NCBI GenBank assembly: GCA_029204225.1
Contig: CM055113.1
Location: 26,527,462 to 26,591,461, forward strand
Length of the DNA: 64,000 bases
From: Diphasiastrum complanatum
Taxonomy: Eukaryota > Streptophyta > Lycopodiopsida > Lycopodiales > Lycopodiaceae
Direction: 5' to 3'
How positions within the stretch are numbered: position 1 is the first letter of the stretch; every line of letters starts with the position of its first letter. The translations under genes were made by a program, and so were the position numbers. The notes under the pieces were generated by a model that made no database searches, was not told where the DNA came from, and worked only from the letters and a program-made list of their open reading frames with translations. This document shows positions 22,698 to 34,739 of the stretch, one piece after another.

Positions 22698-25126
22698 AGG
22701 AACATCATAACCACAAGAAGGCAAAGCTAGTCTGATGCACCCAACCAATGCACTCTCTTATAGAATGCCCCTCCTAGCCCAGTGTGAGTTTGCATGGGAA
22801 CGATAGGTGGGAGTTGCTGCCAAAAACCACTATTCTCATTGAATGCACTAGATAACTGTTGCATGTGGGTCCAATCCATCAATGATGGATTGCATGGCCC
22901 CATACTGTCATGCATGCATCATCCGCATGTGTCTACATGTGTTCGCATGGGCATTATTGGCCCTCATTTTAACTGCATGGTATGCATGCATGTCTGACTC
23001 ACACTGTCCTCTGCCCTATGATGGTTAGCTATTCCCAAATATTGGGTTGGTACTATTACGGTCTCGTAACACTCCCTCCCCCTTAAGAACTGTCCCGGTC
23101 CTCTAAGACAAAATCTAGATATAATTGTTGAAGTATACTGCTTTTTTCCCAAGTGGCATTCTCAACTGGCTGATCCTTCCACTTGATTGAATATTCTTGA
23201 TATAGAGTATGACGAGTCTGTGTCTCCCTAACATCAAGAACACTTTCTGGCTCATGTGGCAGTTGCTAAGAATCCTAGAAGAGAACTAGAACATTGTCTC
23301 TGACTAGATTATTTGATCTACTTAAAGCAATCGACTGACATGGAAAACTGTACTGGACAGGAGATCCTTCGCCTATTCTTCTAATAATGGTAAACAGACC
23401 ACAATATCTAGGAGACAACTTAGCACACACTCATGTTTTGAGGGTTTTAGAGTCATCTAAGACTCGAAGAGAGACTTTCTCACCAAGGGAGAATTGTACA
23501 TCCCATTTGAATGGATCTGCATACTGCTTAGCTTGAATATGGGCTTGCTTAATACTACGCTTAGCATTTTCTACCATATGATTTAGGTCTTCTAAAAAGT
23601 TTTTTGTTGCTTCAACTTTTTCCTATTTAAACCCTGCTGTTGTTGGTGAGCGTGGCTGAAAACCATACATCAACATAAATGAGCTGTATCCGTAGTTGAA
23701 CGTTTGGTACTGTTATAAGCAAACTCTAATATCAAGAGATATTCCTCCCAGTTAGTCTACTTCTTGTTGACGGATGCACAAAGCATATCCTTCAGCACCT
23801 GATTTACTCTTTATGTTCGATCGTCCGTTTGTGGATGGTCTCTAGTACTCATGTTTAGTTTAGTATGGAGATGATGGAATACTGCCTTCCAAAATTTTCC
23901 ATTAAACTTATTGTCCTGGTCACTGACTATGCCGAAAGGGAGACTATATAATTTAAATAGCTCGTCAATAGATAGCCTTGGTAACTCTAGAGCTATAACA
24001 ATTGTTTTGGTCAGAATAAATTGAGTCATTTTGGTCAAACGGTCAATTGTGACCCATATAGCATCATGACCCTTTTGGGTGTTAGGCAGGTCTAGACATA
24101 CTATTCTTGAGTAAGTCATTTGATCTTCTTAAGCTACCAATCCAGCATACGAAGCATGGAAATTACAATCTTGCTATCTAAAGCCAATCTCTTGCTACAA
24201 CTGGTCGCTGAAAACAATGTGCTCAATCCACTTTAACCTGCATGGAATCTGATAGCAAAAGAGCGCTAGAACAGTGCTCTCCCTATTCTGAAAAAATATG
24301 GATCTTGTCTTCTTGGAAATTCCATTTAGCAGGTCGCTGAAGGCCATAATGAATGTAAAAAACAAAAACGAAAGCTCTTATAGAAATGCGCCGGTGCTGC
24401 CTATGATCAAAGTGCACTTGAACATCACCGAATTTCTGCATTGGAATGCACTGGATTCACAACATCAAAACTCTGATGGCCTCTACGAATGAGCTGGAAT
24501 CCCTCTGAAATGTGCTCCAAAATCTGGTTGGAAAACGTCCACAAAGAGAACTGAAACAATAGTAGAGAGGGCACCCAAATCTCTTGAAAATTCTCGTCTC
24601 TTCCAAGCTCAAAAATCATACTAGATGGGTGCTCAAAAATCGGATCCAATATTCCTCTCCCAACTCGTTGATAGAAGAGCAATCACCTATGGAAGACGTA
24701 GAAGATGCCACTACCACAGTGTGGATCTAACATCTTAGCTCTGATACCAATATCAGGAACAACATAACCATAGGAAGGAAAAACTAGTCTAATCCACCCA
24801 GCCAATGCTCTCTCTTATAGAATGCCCCTCCTAGCCCAGTGTGAGTTTGCATGGGAACGATAAGTTGGAGTTGCTTCCAACAACCATTGTTCTCATTGAA
24901 TGCACTAGAAATTGTTGCATGTGGGTCCCAATCCATCATTGATGGATTGCATGGCCCCATATTGTCATGCATGTGTCCGCATTGTCTGCATGTGTCATTG
25001 CATGGGCATTAGTGGCCCTCATACCAACTGCATGGTATGCATGCATGTCTGACTCACACTGTCCTCTGCCCTCTGGTGGTTAGCTGTTTCCAGATATTGG
25101 GTTGGTACTGTTACGGTCTGGTAACA
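22698..25126 (-). mobile_element. Ty3/gypsy chromovirus with both LTRs, gag-RT deleted
   Basis: LTRs at 22698-23071 and 24755-25126 (about 373 bp) start TGTTACSAGACCG on the - strand. A PBS (TTGGTATCAGAGC, - strand, 24738-24750) lies just inside the right LTR, and a polypurine tract (AAGGGGGAGGGAG) abuts the left one. The internal region is only about 1.7 kb: integrase and chromodomain are present, while gag, protease, RT and RNase H are missing. No equivalent exists in the right arm. Confidence 0.85.
23135..24119 (-). pseudogene. Chromovirus integrase core and chromodomain
   Basis: On the - strand, 24119-23811 reads an integrase core with AIWVTIDRLTKMTQF, GIVSDQDNKF and HPQTDDRT. Further on come LSPRYCGLFTIIRRIGEG (GPY/F-like region, about 23390-23450) and a chromodomain-like TLYQEYSIKWKDQPVENATW (about 23150-23215), directly before the polypurine tract. 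Chromodomains target insertion to marked chromatin in this clade. The reading frame is interrupted. Confidence 0.78.
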
Positions 25127-25134
25127 TCAGTGTA

Positions 25135-25900
25135 CGGCATCTCTAAAGTTAGAGTCAATACATCAACAATAACATCTTACAACTGAAAAGTTGGAGCCAA
25201 AAGTTGAGGAGGAGATGCATCATCAAATGGCACCACACGGGCTTCAAAGACATGATGTAATGGTGTCTCCCCATTTGCAGAGATGAGAGATCTTACACTC
25301 TCAACAGTTGCAAGCACTGAATCTCCTTCAATAGCAACAACACCAACTATTACAAACCTTGACACAACATTTGCAATGCCAAGAGCAGCAGCAGCTACAA
25401 CAAAACTTTTTGGAGGAAAATGCTAATCTACAACTGGCTCTGCCATCCAAGCACCCTACATTTGAAGTCAAGGCCGCTGCACGCGATGCTTAATGCAATA
25501 CATGTATCATCAAAGGCATCGGCCAACAGTAAGTTGAAACCAATTTGTGTTTGTATCTTCTGAGAGGCGCAAAGGTTTCTTTCTTTTTAGGTGTTGTCTA
25601 TATAGCCATGCTTCGTAATCACTATTTTGCTCTCTCATCAACCTGAGTATAAACTCCATTGAATAAAATGAATCAGTCCCGTCTGCATGGTTTTGTGATT
25701 ACAATAAGAAAATCTTAAGAGCCTTTTCAAGGAGATGTGGACGTGATACTCGTTTTAATGATTTACGGGATAATGATATCTCATTTTGGCAGAAATTTGT
25801 TGCAGAGGTTTTTGGACCTCAGGTCAAAAAAAGGTGGTGTGTGTCTGTTTACGGCAATGGTGGTCGTCATCCAACTGATGTTTTTCCTCATGTAGAATTA
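25135..25900 (+). pseudogene. SEU: SEUSS-type (LIM-binding adaptor) gene fragment
   Basis: The + strand carries a decayed piece of a plant SEUSS/SEUSS-LIKE adaptor. Landmarks in order are a KLEPKVEEE-like acidic segment, a Gln-rich stretch (LQALNLLQ, QQHQLLQTLTQHLQ, EQQQLQQNF, 25290-25400), and LMQYMYHQRHRPT ending at 25528. The last is followed by a consensus splice donor GTAAGT (25529). A second exon starts at about 25769 with DNDISFWQKFVAEVF and KKRWCVSVYGNGG. The acceptor before it reads GG, not AG. SEUSS proteins have the same order: Gln-rich region, then LIM-binding domain start. Retained intron sequence means genomic capture, not a processed copy. Stops and frame slips make it dead. 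The rest of the gene is absent. It abuts the chromovirus LTR at 25126. Confidence 0.72.
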
Positions 25901-25934
25901 CTTTTCTACAAGCATAATTACGTGCACCTTTAGC

Positions 25935-26260
25935 TATGGCTCAATCCAAACCCGTAGCAAAACCACAAATTACCATATTCTTAGTCTCTTTTTCCAGATG
26001 AAGAGCATGAAGATATAACATATTCATTAGATGCATGTTCAAATCCTAATTTAAGCCCATTGACCATGATTTAGGTATTGTATCGTCCATATTCATTGAT
26101 TATGTACCAGATTAGACAAGCGATTCTCTTATCCTCCAACACACAATCTATAGCTCTAGAAAAGAACATCAATGAAGGAAATTTTTAAATATATGAAAAA
26201 CACACATGTGAAAGGATTTGATATGATTCATCATAGTTTATGAGATATGCTTTTTGAATA
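25935..26260. other. No gene seen
   Basis: AT-rich sequence between the SEUSS fragment and the copia remnant, without recognisable motifs. Confidence 0.4.
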
Positions 26261-26299
26261 AGTGCTTGAAATGCACACTTTTGTGCACATTTTGTGACG

Positions 26300-27980
26300 A
26301 CTCTAGTGTTAACTTAGATGTAAATGTATGAGGTTGGCCTTTGTTTCTAGTCATGCAAGATATATATATTAGAGTCACATGCAGTTTGGATAAAGCCACA
26401 ATTTAGAAGAAAGCTATCAATATGGGCATACCAAGCTCTAGGTGATTGCTTCAAACCATAATGAGCTTTTTCAATCTACACACAAAAATCTTTTTTTCTA
26501 ACATATTGTGTCACATAATAGACTTCTTCATCCAATAAACCATTAAAAAAAGCACTCTTCACATCCATTGGATGAATATGCCATGAAAAATGTGATGGGG
26601 TCGCCAAATTACAACAAATAGTGTTCATCTTGGCTACATGAGAAAAAGTCTCTTTGAAATCAATACATTTTTTGTTGAGCATATACCTTTGCTACCAAAC
26701 GAGCCTTATACTTGTCAAGCGTTTCATCTAACCCGTATTTTACCTTGTAGATCCACTGGGTTTTGGATGGTAGTACCAAACTCCATGTGTCATCTTCACG
26801 ATGGAATTATATTCCTCCCACATGACTTTCATCCAATGATCACTCACAGCAGCTTTTTCATAAGAGTTAGGTTCATTAGTGTTAAGCTCTGACATAATAT
26901 TTAGGTGCTCTTGGCCTAAGTTGCCTCTTGGAACCCTATTCACTTGATTATGGCAAAGTGAAATTTTGAATATCACCAACCATTCTCAAATACCATTTTG
27001 GCCTCTTCAAAACAATGTCTTGATCTTGTAGATCAACATGAATATGAGAAGAAACATCATCTAAAGTAGAAGTAATAGCAATATTCCTCCCACATGGCCT
27101 TCATCCAATGATCACTCATAGCAGCTTTTTCATAAGAGTTAGGTTCATTAGTGTTAAGCACACTAGCCATCAATGCATATTTGACATAATATTTAGGTGC
27201 TCTTGGCCTAAGTTGCCTCTTGGAACCCTATTCACTTGATTATGGCAAAGTGAAATTTTGAATATCACCAACCATTCTCAAATAGCAATTTGGCCTCTTC
27301 AAAACAATGCCTTGATCTTGTAGATCAACATGAATATGAGAAGAAACATCATCTAAAGTAGAAGTAATATCAATATTCTCACCATCAATTTCTTGATTAC
27401 CTTCAACAGCTGGATGTGTAGCACCATGATTCTCGAATTTTGTCATCGAAATCATCAAGAATAACCCATGGTTCCGTCATTTGATCCTCCAATGGTAAGC
27501 CAAGTGAATTATTCCCATCAAATATGACATCTTGACTATCATAAGTCTCTTGTGTCATAGGCTCAAATAACTTATAAGTCTTGAATTTTAAAAAATAGCC
27601 AGCACATATGCACTTCAATGCGTCAAGCTTTCTACATCTTTCATCGAGTATAGGCATATACATTGAAAGTCCAAATACTTTAAATTGAGTAACACTCGGT
27701 TTACGACTACTATAAGCCTCTTCAGGAGTAATACCTTCAAGTGCCTTGATTGAAGGGTAATTATGCAGATAAGATGCTATTTGGACTACTTCGGCCCAAT
27801 AGTATAGTAGTTGCCAATCCACGAGCTTCCATAATACTCCTTGCACATATCACTAATGTACAATTCTTTTGCTCGGCTACACCATCTTGTTGTGGTGTAT
27901 ATGCTCTCTATTCACTAACTTCAACACATACTATGGCCTTTTGCAAAGCAATTCCAATAAGTAACCTTAAGTCAACTTAG
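26300..27980 (-). pseudogene. Ty1/copia integrase tail and RT (left arm)
   Basis: On the - strand, 27846-27403 reads the integrase C-terminal part (WAEVVQIASYLHNYPS, TPEEAYSSRKPS, FKVFGLSMYMPILDERC). It is followed by a linker and RT, with YEKAAVSDHWMKVMWEE, MDVKSAFFNGLLDEEVY (26560-26610) and YGLKQSPRAWY near 26420. Stops and a 272-bp internal duplication disrupt it. The part from 26693 onward mirrors 49257-50246. Confidence 0.8.
26811..27377 (+). repeat. 272-bp tandem duplication within the copia remnant
   Basis: The segment starting ATTCCTCCCACATG occurs at 26811 and 27083. The first copy lacks about 24 bp (ACACTAGCCATCAATGC...) found in the second. The right arm has one copy (about 49840-50130), so the duplication postdates the palindrome. 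Confidence 0.85.
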
Positions 27981-27984
27981 CCAA

Positions 27985-28690
27985 GTTGAATAAGAGTGCC
28001 TATAACCTTGGCAATGAAGAGAATTTGTGCACGGAAAAAGTGCTAATTTAAAGGAACCATCTGGGGGGAGTGGGGCTACTCTAGCTACAATGCTCATAGA
28101 GAACCGGCAAAGTCCTACAACCAATCGATTGGTTTTGAAATTTATCGATTGATCTTGAAACAAGCAAAAAACCAAAAGTCTAAAAATCGGCTGAAAATGT
28201 GAATAGCATGAAACTTACCTCCTTTATGCAAAAATAGGAAGAAATTGTTTAGAATACTTTGACATGTTTCATTTAAAAACTTACATTTTATATTGGGTTA
28301 TTTTGAGTTTTAGAAAGTAGATATACATGCTACAATAAGTATCACTATTTTTTGGATTTCTTTTGAAAAACTTAGCTAAAAGTATTTCAAATGTATTTTT
28401 AATATTGAGGGTTCTTAAGTATTTTAATTTTCTACTAAGTTTCAAATTGCATAGAATTGATGTCTTAAGAAAATTTCAATAAACAATTTGCAAGTGCACT
28501 TTTGAACTTGAATGAAAAATCGACTAGCTTTTAAAAGTTGTGGAATCTTCAAGGTTGGAAAAGAAAAAAATCGGTTGAACTAAGAAGCTAGAGTAAACCA
28601 ACACACTTGCAAAAAAAAACAGTGTGAGCACATGCGGGCATTATTGTGCAAATCAAAACTTGTAGGTAGCAAAGTCAAAACATAATGAGA
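27985..28690. other. Non-coding, mirrored in right arm
   Basis: AT-rich sequence nearly identical to the reverse complement of 48530-49240. No coding signal seen. Confidence 0.5.
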
Positions 28691-29030
28691 TGTCATTGGT
28701 TTGTTAGACCAAGGAAGATCCAATGCCAAGCAAAGCTACATTACTACCTCAACCCCTCTTCTATTGAAGGGCCCACCCAGAAGAGGTGCCATCCAGAAGA
28801 GCACAAGAGGTGCCATCGTGGAAGAGGATGGAAGAGCGTGTTTAGGGTCAGTGTGTGGCGTGTGGGTCATGTCCTTCCTCTCAAGTCTGTCGTTAGATAT
28901 TTGTGGACTCTTCTCCCGTTGTTTACAGGGAATGCTCATCTGCCTACATTCTAGAGCGTGAACAGCATTAAAATAAATAGAAAATCTGGTCTTTCACAGG
29001 TAACTAGTTGATCGCCACATCTCCACTTCC

Positions 29031-29038
29031 TATATAAA
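29031..29038 (+). promoter_or_regulatory. TATA box of the 110-aa protein gene (left)
   Basis: TATATAAA lies 194 bp upstream of the ATG at 29232 and is kept in the mirror copy (48167-48174, TTTATATA). The outer paralogue on the right also has it (61305-61312). Confidence 0.65.
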
Positions 29039-29231
29039 TTTCCGGATGAAAGTTTAGCTCTCATGGTTCCAGTAGATAGATAATTTTGGAATTCCGAAGT
29101 TCCAAGTGCACTTGGGGACTTCGAACTTTCTGATCTTAATCAGCGGGCCTTGTTCCTTTGGCAACCCACAACAGACATCGTTTTTTTTTCAGTAAAGATC
29201 CTTGCTTGGTTTGTGGTGTTTGTCAGTAAAG

Positions 29232-29564
29232 ATGGAGGCTGATTCATCAAGCGCAGCAGTGCGAGCCCTTCATATGTATTATGCTGAAAATGAAGACAGA
29301 TCGCAAAAGAATCAGCATGGGAGCCTGGCGAAGCTGGTGCAATGCGTTTCAGAGGCCTACAGCATGCTCTTTGCAATGCTCTTCCTCTTTTGCTTTGTGG
29401 GCGCCGGTGTAGCCATGGCTTCTTTTGCTGAAAGCTGTGTCTTATTTCGTGATTTGGATCATCTTTCTGAGCTGAAGCCGAGAAATGACAAAGAGGATAA
29501 AACAATAAAACCCAGTTTGCAGAATGCGAAGCCCACTATCACTGCGAATGCGAATGATCAGTAA
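29232..29564 (+). CDS. Small single-pass membrane protein, 110 aa (left-arm copy)
   Basis: An uninterrupted frame from MEADSSSAAVRALHMYY to ITANANDQ. The start ATG has a good context (AAAG-ATG-G) and there is no earlier in-frame ATG. Residues 1-40 are polar with a mixed-charge stretch (AENEDRSQKN). Residues about 43-63 (AYSMLFAMLFLFCFVGAGVAM) form one hydrophobic membrane span. The tail (74-110) is charged then polar (LKPRNDKEDKTIK). A TATA box is 194 bp upstream, with a pyrimidine-rich TTTTTTTTTCAG at about 29180 in the leader. The mirror copy (47641-47973, - strand) appears to encode the same protein. Two decayed paralogues lie further out in each arm. I do not recognise the family. Conservation of frame, start and promoter suggests a real gene or a gene recently carried by this locus. 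Confidence 0.6.
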   Translation: MEADSSSAAVRALHMYYAENEDRSQKNQHGSLAKLVQCVSEAYSMLFAMLFLFCFVGAGVAMASFAESCVLFRDLDHLSELKPRNDKEDKTIKPSLQNAKPTITANANDQ

Positions 29565-30089
29565 CAGCATGTCACGGCGATGGAGTTCTACAGATCCTTA
29601 GTTTCTACATTTTCTTTTCGAATATACGTTAAAACTGGTAATACAAATTATGTAGAATAAGGCCGGTGTTGCACTGGTAATAGAGATGTGTAGTTCAAGG
29701 TAGAATATACATGTTTAGGTTATCACAGAATAAGTGATTGGTCATGCTGGTTACCCCAGGCGTTACTTATGCCACTTACTGTATTAAGTAGATTAATGAA
29801 TGCTTTTCTCTCTCACCTACATTTGTTGTGCAGATTAATAAATGCTCGTGTTCAATTTCTCTCGCATTGCTTATGTAGATCAATGAACGATTCTCTCTCT
29901 CTCTTCATATCACAAGCCCCCTTTCTAACATCTCTCACGTTATTAGGGTTTTCATAGAATCCTCATTCGCTTTAGAGACTTAAGAATCCGAATCTCGAAC
30001 CTCAAAAAGCCGTTGACTAGCTAAGCAGTTCACATACACGGAGACGTTCAAACAGCACTATAAGCATACGACATTCCCCCTTGGTTAGC
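29565..30089. other. Possible 3' UTR and downstream non-coding DNA
   Basis: Mirrored in the right arm (about 47115-47640). It contains a degenerate repeat, AGATTAATGAATGCT / AGATTAATAAATGCTC / AGATCAATGAACGATTC (29790-29900), ending in TCTCTC. No coding signal. Confidence 0.5.
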
Positions 30090-30336
30090 TTGACATCCAA
30101 AGTTTCTTTGGTCTCAGATTCGAGACTCCCCTTGGAAACCAAGAAGCATTCTTTGGTTATGGACATCGAAAGTTTTTTTGGTCCCAAGTTCGAGCCTCCC
30201 CTTGGAAACCAAGAAGCATTATTTGGTTATGACCCAAAGGGGTTGGCCTAGTTGGTTAGCTTGGCATCCAAAGTTTCTTTGGTCCCAAGTTCGAGCTTCC
30301 CTTGGAAACCAAGAAGCATTTTTTGGTTATGGGACT
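30090..30336 (+). repeat. Three-copy minisatellite
   Basis: The core AAAGTTTCTTTGGTCCCAAG plus TTCGAGCCTCCCCTTGGAAACCAAGAAGCAT recurs at about 30105, 30165 and 30270. All three copies are mirrored at 46870-47110, so the array predates arm separation or was homogenised. Confidence 0.8.
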
Positions 30337-30418
30337 TCTGCAAAGCTACATGTCATGCAGACAACCCATCTAGCCCTTCCACTAAACAAACAACAAATCT
30401 GATAAAAAATCAACTTAA

Positions 30419-32400
30419 ATCCTAATTTTAGATGTGGCTGATCTGTGTATTAAAAACTCCTTTTCTCCATTGTGGGCACATTCTCACTATTTTTCTCCAC
30501 TGTGGGCACATTCTTACTTTTTTTTTCTACATAAATCTCAACTTTTAAAAATAGCCCATACCACCCTTGCATGAATTTGCAGCACAACGAAGTGTAGACC
30601 AATGTAAATGTATGTCCTGAATGTCTTGACAATCCCATGGGCCTTGGACATTGTGTTGAAACTTGACACTAGTGATTCAACAACTACTAATTTTTAAGTA
30701 CTTTGTTATCATTCGAAACTTGAAAAGTTGAATTTAAGGTTTAGGATTCAAACTTAAAGGAGTTGATTGTTATGCAGTGTCTATGCTAACTCCGAGACAC
30801 TCTTGATGACTCTTTGAAAATTGATATTAACTAATAAGAAGTTCCAACTTCCAACATTTATAACTATTATATAGGCAACAAACATTATAGCGATAAATCA
30901 AAATGTTATTATACTAATATATTTCAAACAATTTTCAAGTTAACTACACAATGCTACTATCTAATTCATACATTTGACATGCACAAGCGACAATGCACAT
31001 CAACAACTAAAAAGAAAAAACTCATTACTCAATTGTAATATCAACAATGATCAATCATAATTCATGTGATATTATGAATCGAGCACTCAAGTGACAAGTC
31101 TCATGCTCATTGGCGAAAACAATAAATAGACAATGTATAGCTCATTGCTCAATGATGTTGTCATAAAACGATGAGTGATGAGAAATGATTGACTGATATC
31201 GGATTAGTAGAGATCTGATAGAAACAGAACTCTGATATCAAATCGAAAGTTGTGTAGTAGCAGCGGAAGTTGATAACGGATGGTGTGTGGATCGAAGTGC
31301 AACAGTTATCAGCAGAGCATTCAAGATTAAAAGATCAGACAATGCTCAATAGAACAAAAACAATGTGGGAAAAACAACACTCTGTTTAGATAAAAAAAAT
31401 GAGTATAGAAGCATGAAGCTGGCCGCGAGACAATAGTGTGCAAAACTTCAACTGAGTTTGTTGATGCCAAAACTGATAGATTGATTAACTACACAATAAT
31501 GCCTGCACAATAATAACCTTAATTAGGGTCCTAACTCCATTGTAGATCTTTATTGATGATTGGATGTCAGTTGATCACTACATTGAAACTTGACATTAAT
31601 CTACTTAATTAACTACATTTGTCCTGCAGTAGGTAGCCGCCATTTTATAGTAAATGTATGTATAGAAGCAAGTGGACTGTCAACGTCGCGACGTGGGTCG
31701 GATTTCTCAGTTGACTGTATCATATTTTACAAAGGGTTGAAAAATGTACAAAGGCTCAAAAATATGTAGTGAAAACCAAGATCGGAAAAATTCGACCTCA
31801 AATTTTTCTATCTTCTGTTTTAAAGTTCGAGCCTTCTTCCTCTTTTTTAGTTGTTTTCAAGAATAGATATAGACAGGTTTTCAAAATGCTCATTACCTAA
31901 TGGAATTGGCTTGAGCATAAATTTGAGCACTCCTCCTTAATGTGGAACTTGAAAAACTTCGATCTTCAGATTTAACAGATTGTTAAATCTGAGATGGTGC
32001 TCCTTTGATAATGCCTTGGTGATACAGCTTTCACATGGTGTTACGGCCCTAATGGGTTTGTACCATTAGAGGTTGTCTTAGACGTAGCATTAGAGGAGTT
32101 CCAAAATAAAAAAAGACCTTTTGTAAAGATACTTTTATTTTTTTTCTCTAGTTTCGATCGTCACCAAGCCCAATGAAAATGCACAAATTTGAAATCTACA
32201 TAACGTAGTTCAAATTAACTGAGAAATAAAAATACAATATAGAAAACTTTGAAATTTGTGTCCGGGCAGCATGGACTAATCCCATTGGTTTCTTCTGCCT
32301 GCTTGACACGTGCTAATTTACTCGACGTCAATACCTCAAGTTAAATTTACTTAACTATGTTGGTTAGTATAATGAAATTTGCTAGCCATACTAGTTACAG
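30419..32400. other. Left-arm-only AT-rich DNA with possible copia 3' end
   Basis: No intact gene. Around 31930-32060 the - strand may carry a copia pol end (ALSKEHHLRF-like), a purine stretch (AAGGAGGA, - strand, 31931-31938) and an LTR-like start. 32085-32145 matches 50290-50365 in inverted orientation. Everything here is weak. Confidence 0.35.
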
Positions 32401-32539
32401 TTATAGAAATATAGTATGTACAGTTACTTAAAATATGGTATACACAGTAACTGTGACTATGGTGGCATTCACATTAGATTAACTGTGATACGAAAAATTG
32501 AAATAAAGTATCATATCAGAGAGATTTTTGGCGCCCAAG

Positions 32540-33640
32540 CTTTGAAAATAGCAATGGCAAGGAGACCCAGATCTACAGTTGAGTCTGTGATTCTTTACAA
32601 TGAGAAAAATGAAGCTGATAACTGAAAGCCAACAAAATATACGAAGAATTCATGGGTGTTGCTGCATCCATCATCAAAGGGCAACTTTCGACAAAAGAAA
32701 AGAGCAAAAATGACATACAAATGTTATTGGAAAGCAAAAATTTTGAGTTTAAGACTAACCCGGGAGGTCAATCGATATCAGAAGTTTTAGTACAATATGT
32801 ATATATACATTCAGAATTCAAAGTACATGATATCAATCCTCATGATCATCAAAAATGTAATTGTAAGTATATCAAAACATATGCACTCTACAACAATCAT
32901 AGGTGGTTTTCTTTATTGATGCTTTCAAATTATGATTTGAATGTTTCAACATTGTTTTTTTCTTTCAGATTTATGTCCATCATGCATAAGTGAATGAGAG
33001 CCAGCACAATCACTTGCAGGAATATTAGATGTGATTCACTCTGATGTTGGAAAGCTGCAATAAAGAGGAAGAAGTCCAAAGAAACTTGCAAATGGAGGTT
33101 TTGGCAAGCTCAAAGCAATTCCATTGCCTAGTTTTTAGAGTGATGAGTGGCCTACTCCTGACAATATTGTTTCTGAATCCTTGAAATGCAAGCTACTCAT
33201 TGATATTAGAAATGCTATAAAGATAAGCACAGGCTCAAAAATTGTTTACCTAAGTTAGTTTACCTCATTACATATATTTGTTGATTTTTTCTCGAGTGCT
33301 AGTGTTCGTAGGACACCAACTTTATTTGTTTGCAAGGATTTATCATATGAGACTTTGTTAGATCTCATGGATCAAGGCTGGGATAGTAAAACAAATAATG
33401 ACATAGAATGTAGGATTAAAAAGTCTTCAATGATCTTTCGTTATCATATCGAAAAGCAAATGCTCAATCTCACATTTAGCTATTAGAGATACAAGAAAAT
33501 TGAAGGTACATGGCTACCACTAGATCAAGACTTTGAACTAAATGGTCACTCAAACCGAATGGAGACAAGTATTATCTACAATAACTATAGTTGAGGTGGA
33601 AGAGCATTGGAAGCTTGATTTTATCAGAATAGAGCTCATG
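32540..33640 (+). pseudogene. Unidentified spliced gene remnant, convergent to the transposase copy
   Basis: Coding-like segments are joined by plausible introns. From 32652 the frame reads MGVAASIIKGQLSTKEK to HDHQKCN, followed by GTAAGT (about 32862) and a pyrimidine tract ending TTTCTTTCAG (32959-32968). It then re-enters as LCPSCIS, giving a Cys-rich C-x3-C-x2-C motif. Later segments read SESLKCKLLIDIRNAIK (33175-33230) and TPTLFVCKDLSYETLLDLMD (33310-33370), then WLPLDQDFELNGHS. Several stops and frame slips. It points toward the transposase copy at 34740-35690, which is on the opposite strand, so the two could be the convergent genes of one DNA transposon. I do not recognise the family and see no kelch repeats. 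Confidence 0.45.
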
Positions 33641-33649
33641 CTATTACAA

Positions 33650-34264
33650 ACCAATCTACCAACTATTTCAAATTCATCATCAACGGAAGACTCATAAGTA
33701 CTTTATGTTTATTGCCATTTCAAAATAGTACAAAATCATTGAAAATGACATAATTTACAATGCACATTCACTAATATTTGTCACGTCACAGATGTGAAAA
33801 AGACAGGAGCTGATAACGTGCTGCAAAGATCTACCTCACAACAATCACCATTGTGGAAGAACAGTAGCTTTAAATAAAGTTTAGTAAATATTTGTGTATA
33901 GACTTTTTCATTCAATAAATGAAAGCCCAAGTTGGGCATCAGTACATGTACTTTGTGCTCCCAAATTTATAAAATGGAACAACATATAATATACTAATGT
34001 ATATTTCTCTATGAATTCTATACATGTGCAATCTATTTTCGTTCTATGCTATCTGTATTGTTCTAATCTTTATTTAGTATAATTACATCACCCTTTGCAC
34101 CATCATCAACAATGGGAGGCTGAAGGAGGACATAAATTTGTTAAGACAAATAAGATCATTTTTGTCAAAAGATCTTATGTTTTGAACATTCTAGATTTTA
34201 CTGAGAGAATGTTCCTTTAAGGAGCTCCCATTATTCATTGTACTCTACTTATATTGAACTTAGT
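33650..34264. other. AT-rich, possible 3' region of the gene remnant
   Basis: A short open stretch (EGGHKFVKTNKIIFVKRSY, about 34120-34185) may be a final exon of the preceding remnant. Otherwise there is no signal. Confidence 0.3.
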
Positions 34265-34313
34265 AGAAATAAGGATAATGCACATCTATTAGATGCATAC
34301 TCTAGCACATAAT

Positions 34314-34701
34314 TTCTTCATGACAATACAGCCATAGAAGCTGACACACAAGCTGATGATGAATAGTGGACACTTTGTATTTTGTTATAATATAATCAAT
34401 ACATTTACACTGAGTATTTCTCCTCTCTCTTGTTCCATGAATTTGCATGCAATTCTAAACATGTCACACATTTACATTGAGTATTTCTCCTCTTTTGTTC
34501 AATGAATTTCTTCATGACAATACAGCCATAGAAGCTGACACAGAAGCTGATGATGAATAGTGGACACTTCATATTTTGTTATAATATAAACAATATATTT
34601 ACATTGAGTATTTCTCCTCTCTCTTGTTCCATGAATTTGCATGCCATTCTAAACATGTCACGCATTGAAAATGAGTATTTCTCCTCTCTTGTTCAATGAA
34701 T
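34314..34701 (+). repeat. 194-bp tandem duplication beside the transposase copy
   Basis: TTCTTCATGACAATACAGCC starts copies at 34314 and 34508. Within each, GAGTATTTCTCCTCT...TTGTTCVATGAATTT recurs twice. The right arm has the single-copy equivalent (about 44460-44640). Confidence 0.8.
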
Positions 34702-34739
34702 TTGCAAGCAATTCTGAACATGTTATGATTTGATGACAA

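Noticed and set aside
29140-29505. 121-codon frame antisense to the 110-aa gene (also 47700-48065)
   Set aside because: It is a shadow of the sense frame. The sense strand has the TATA box, start context and membrane span.
32540-33640. RAG2-like partner for the transposase
   Set aside because: No kelch repeats or PHD finger can be recognised. Only the convergent position is suggestive.
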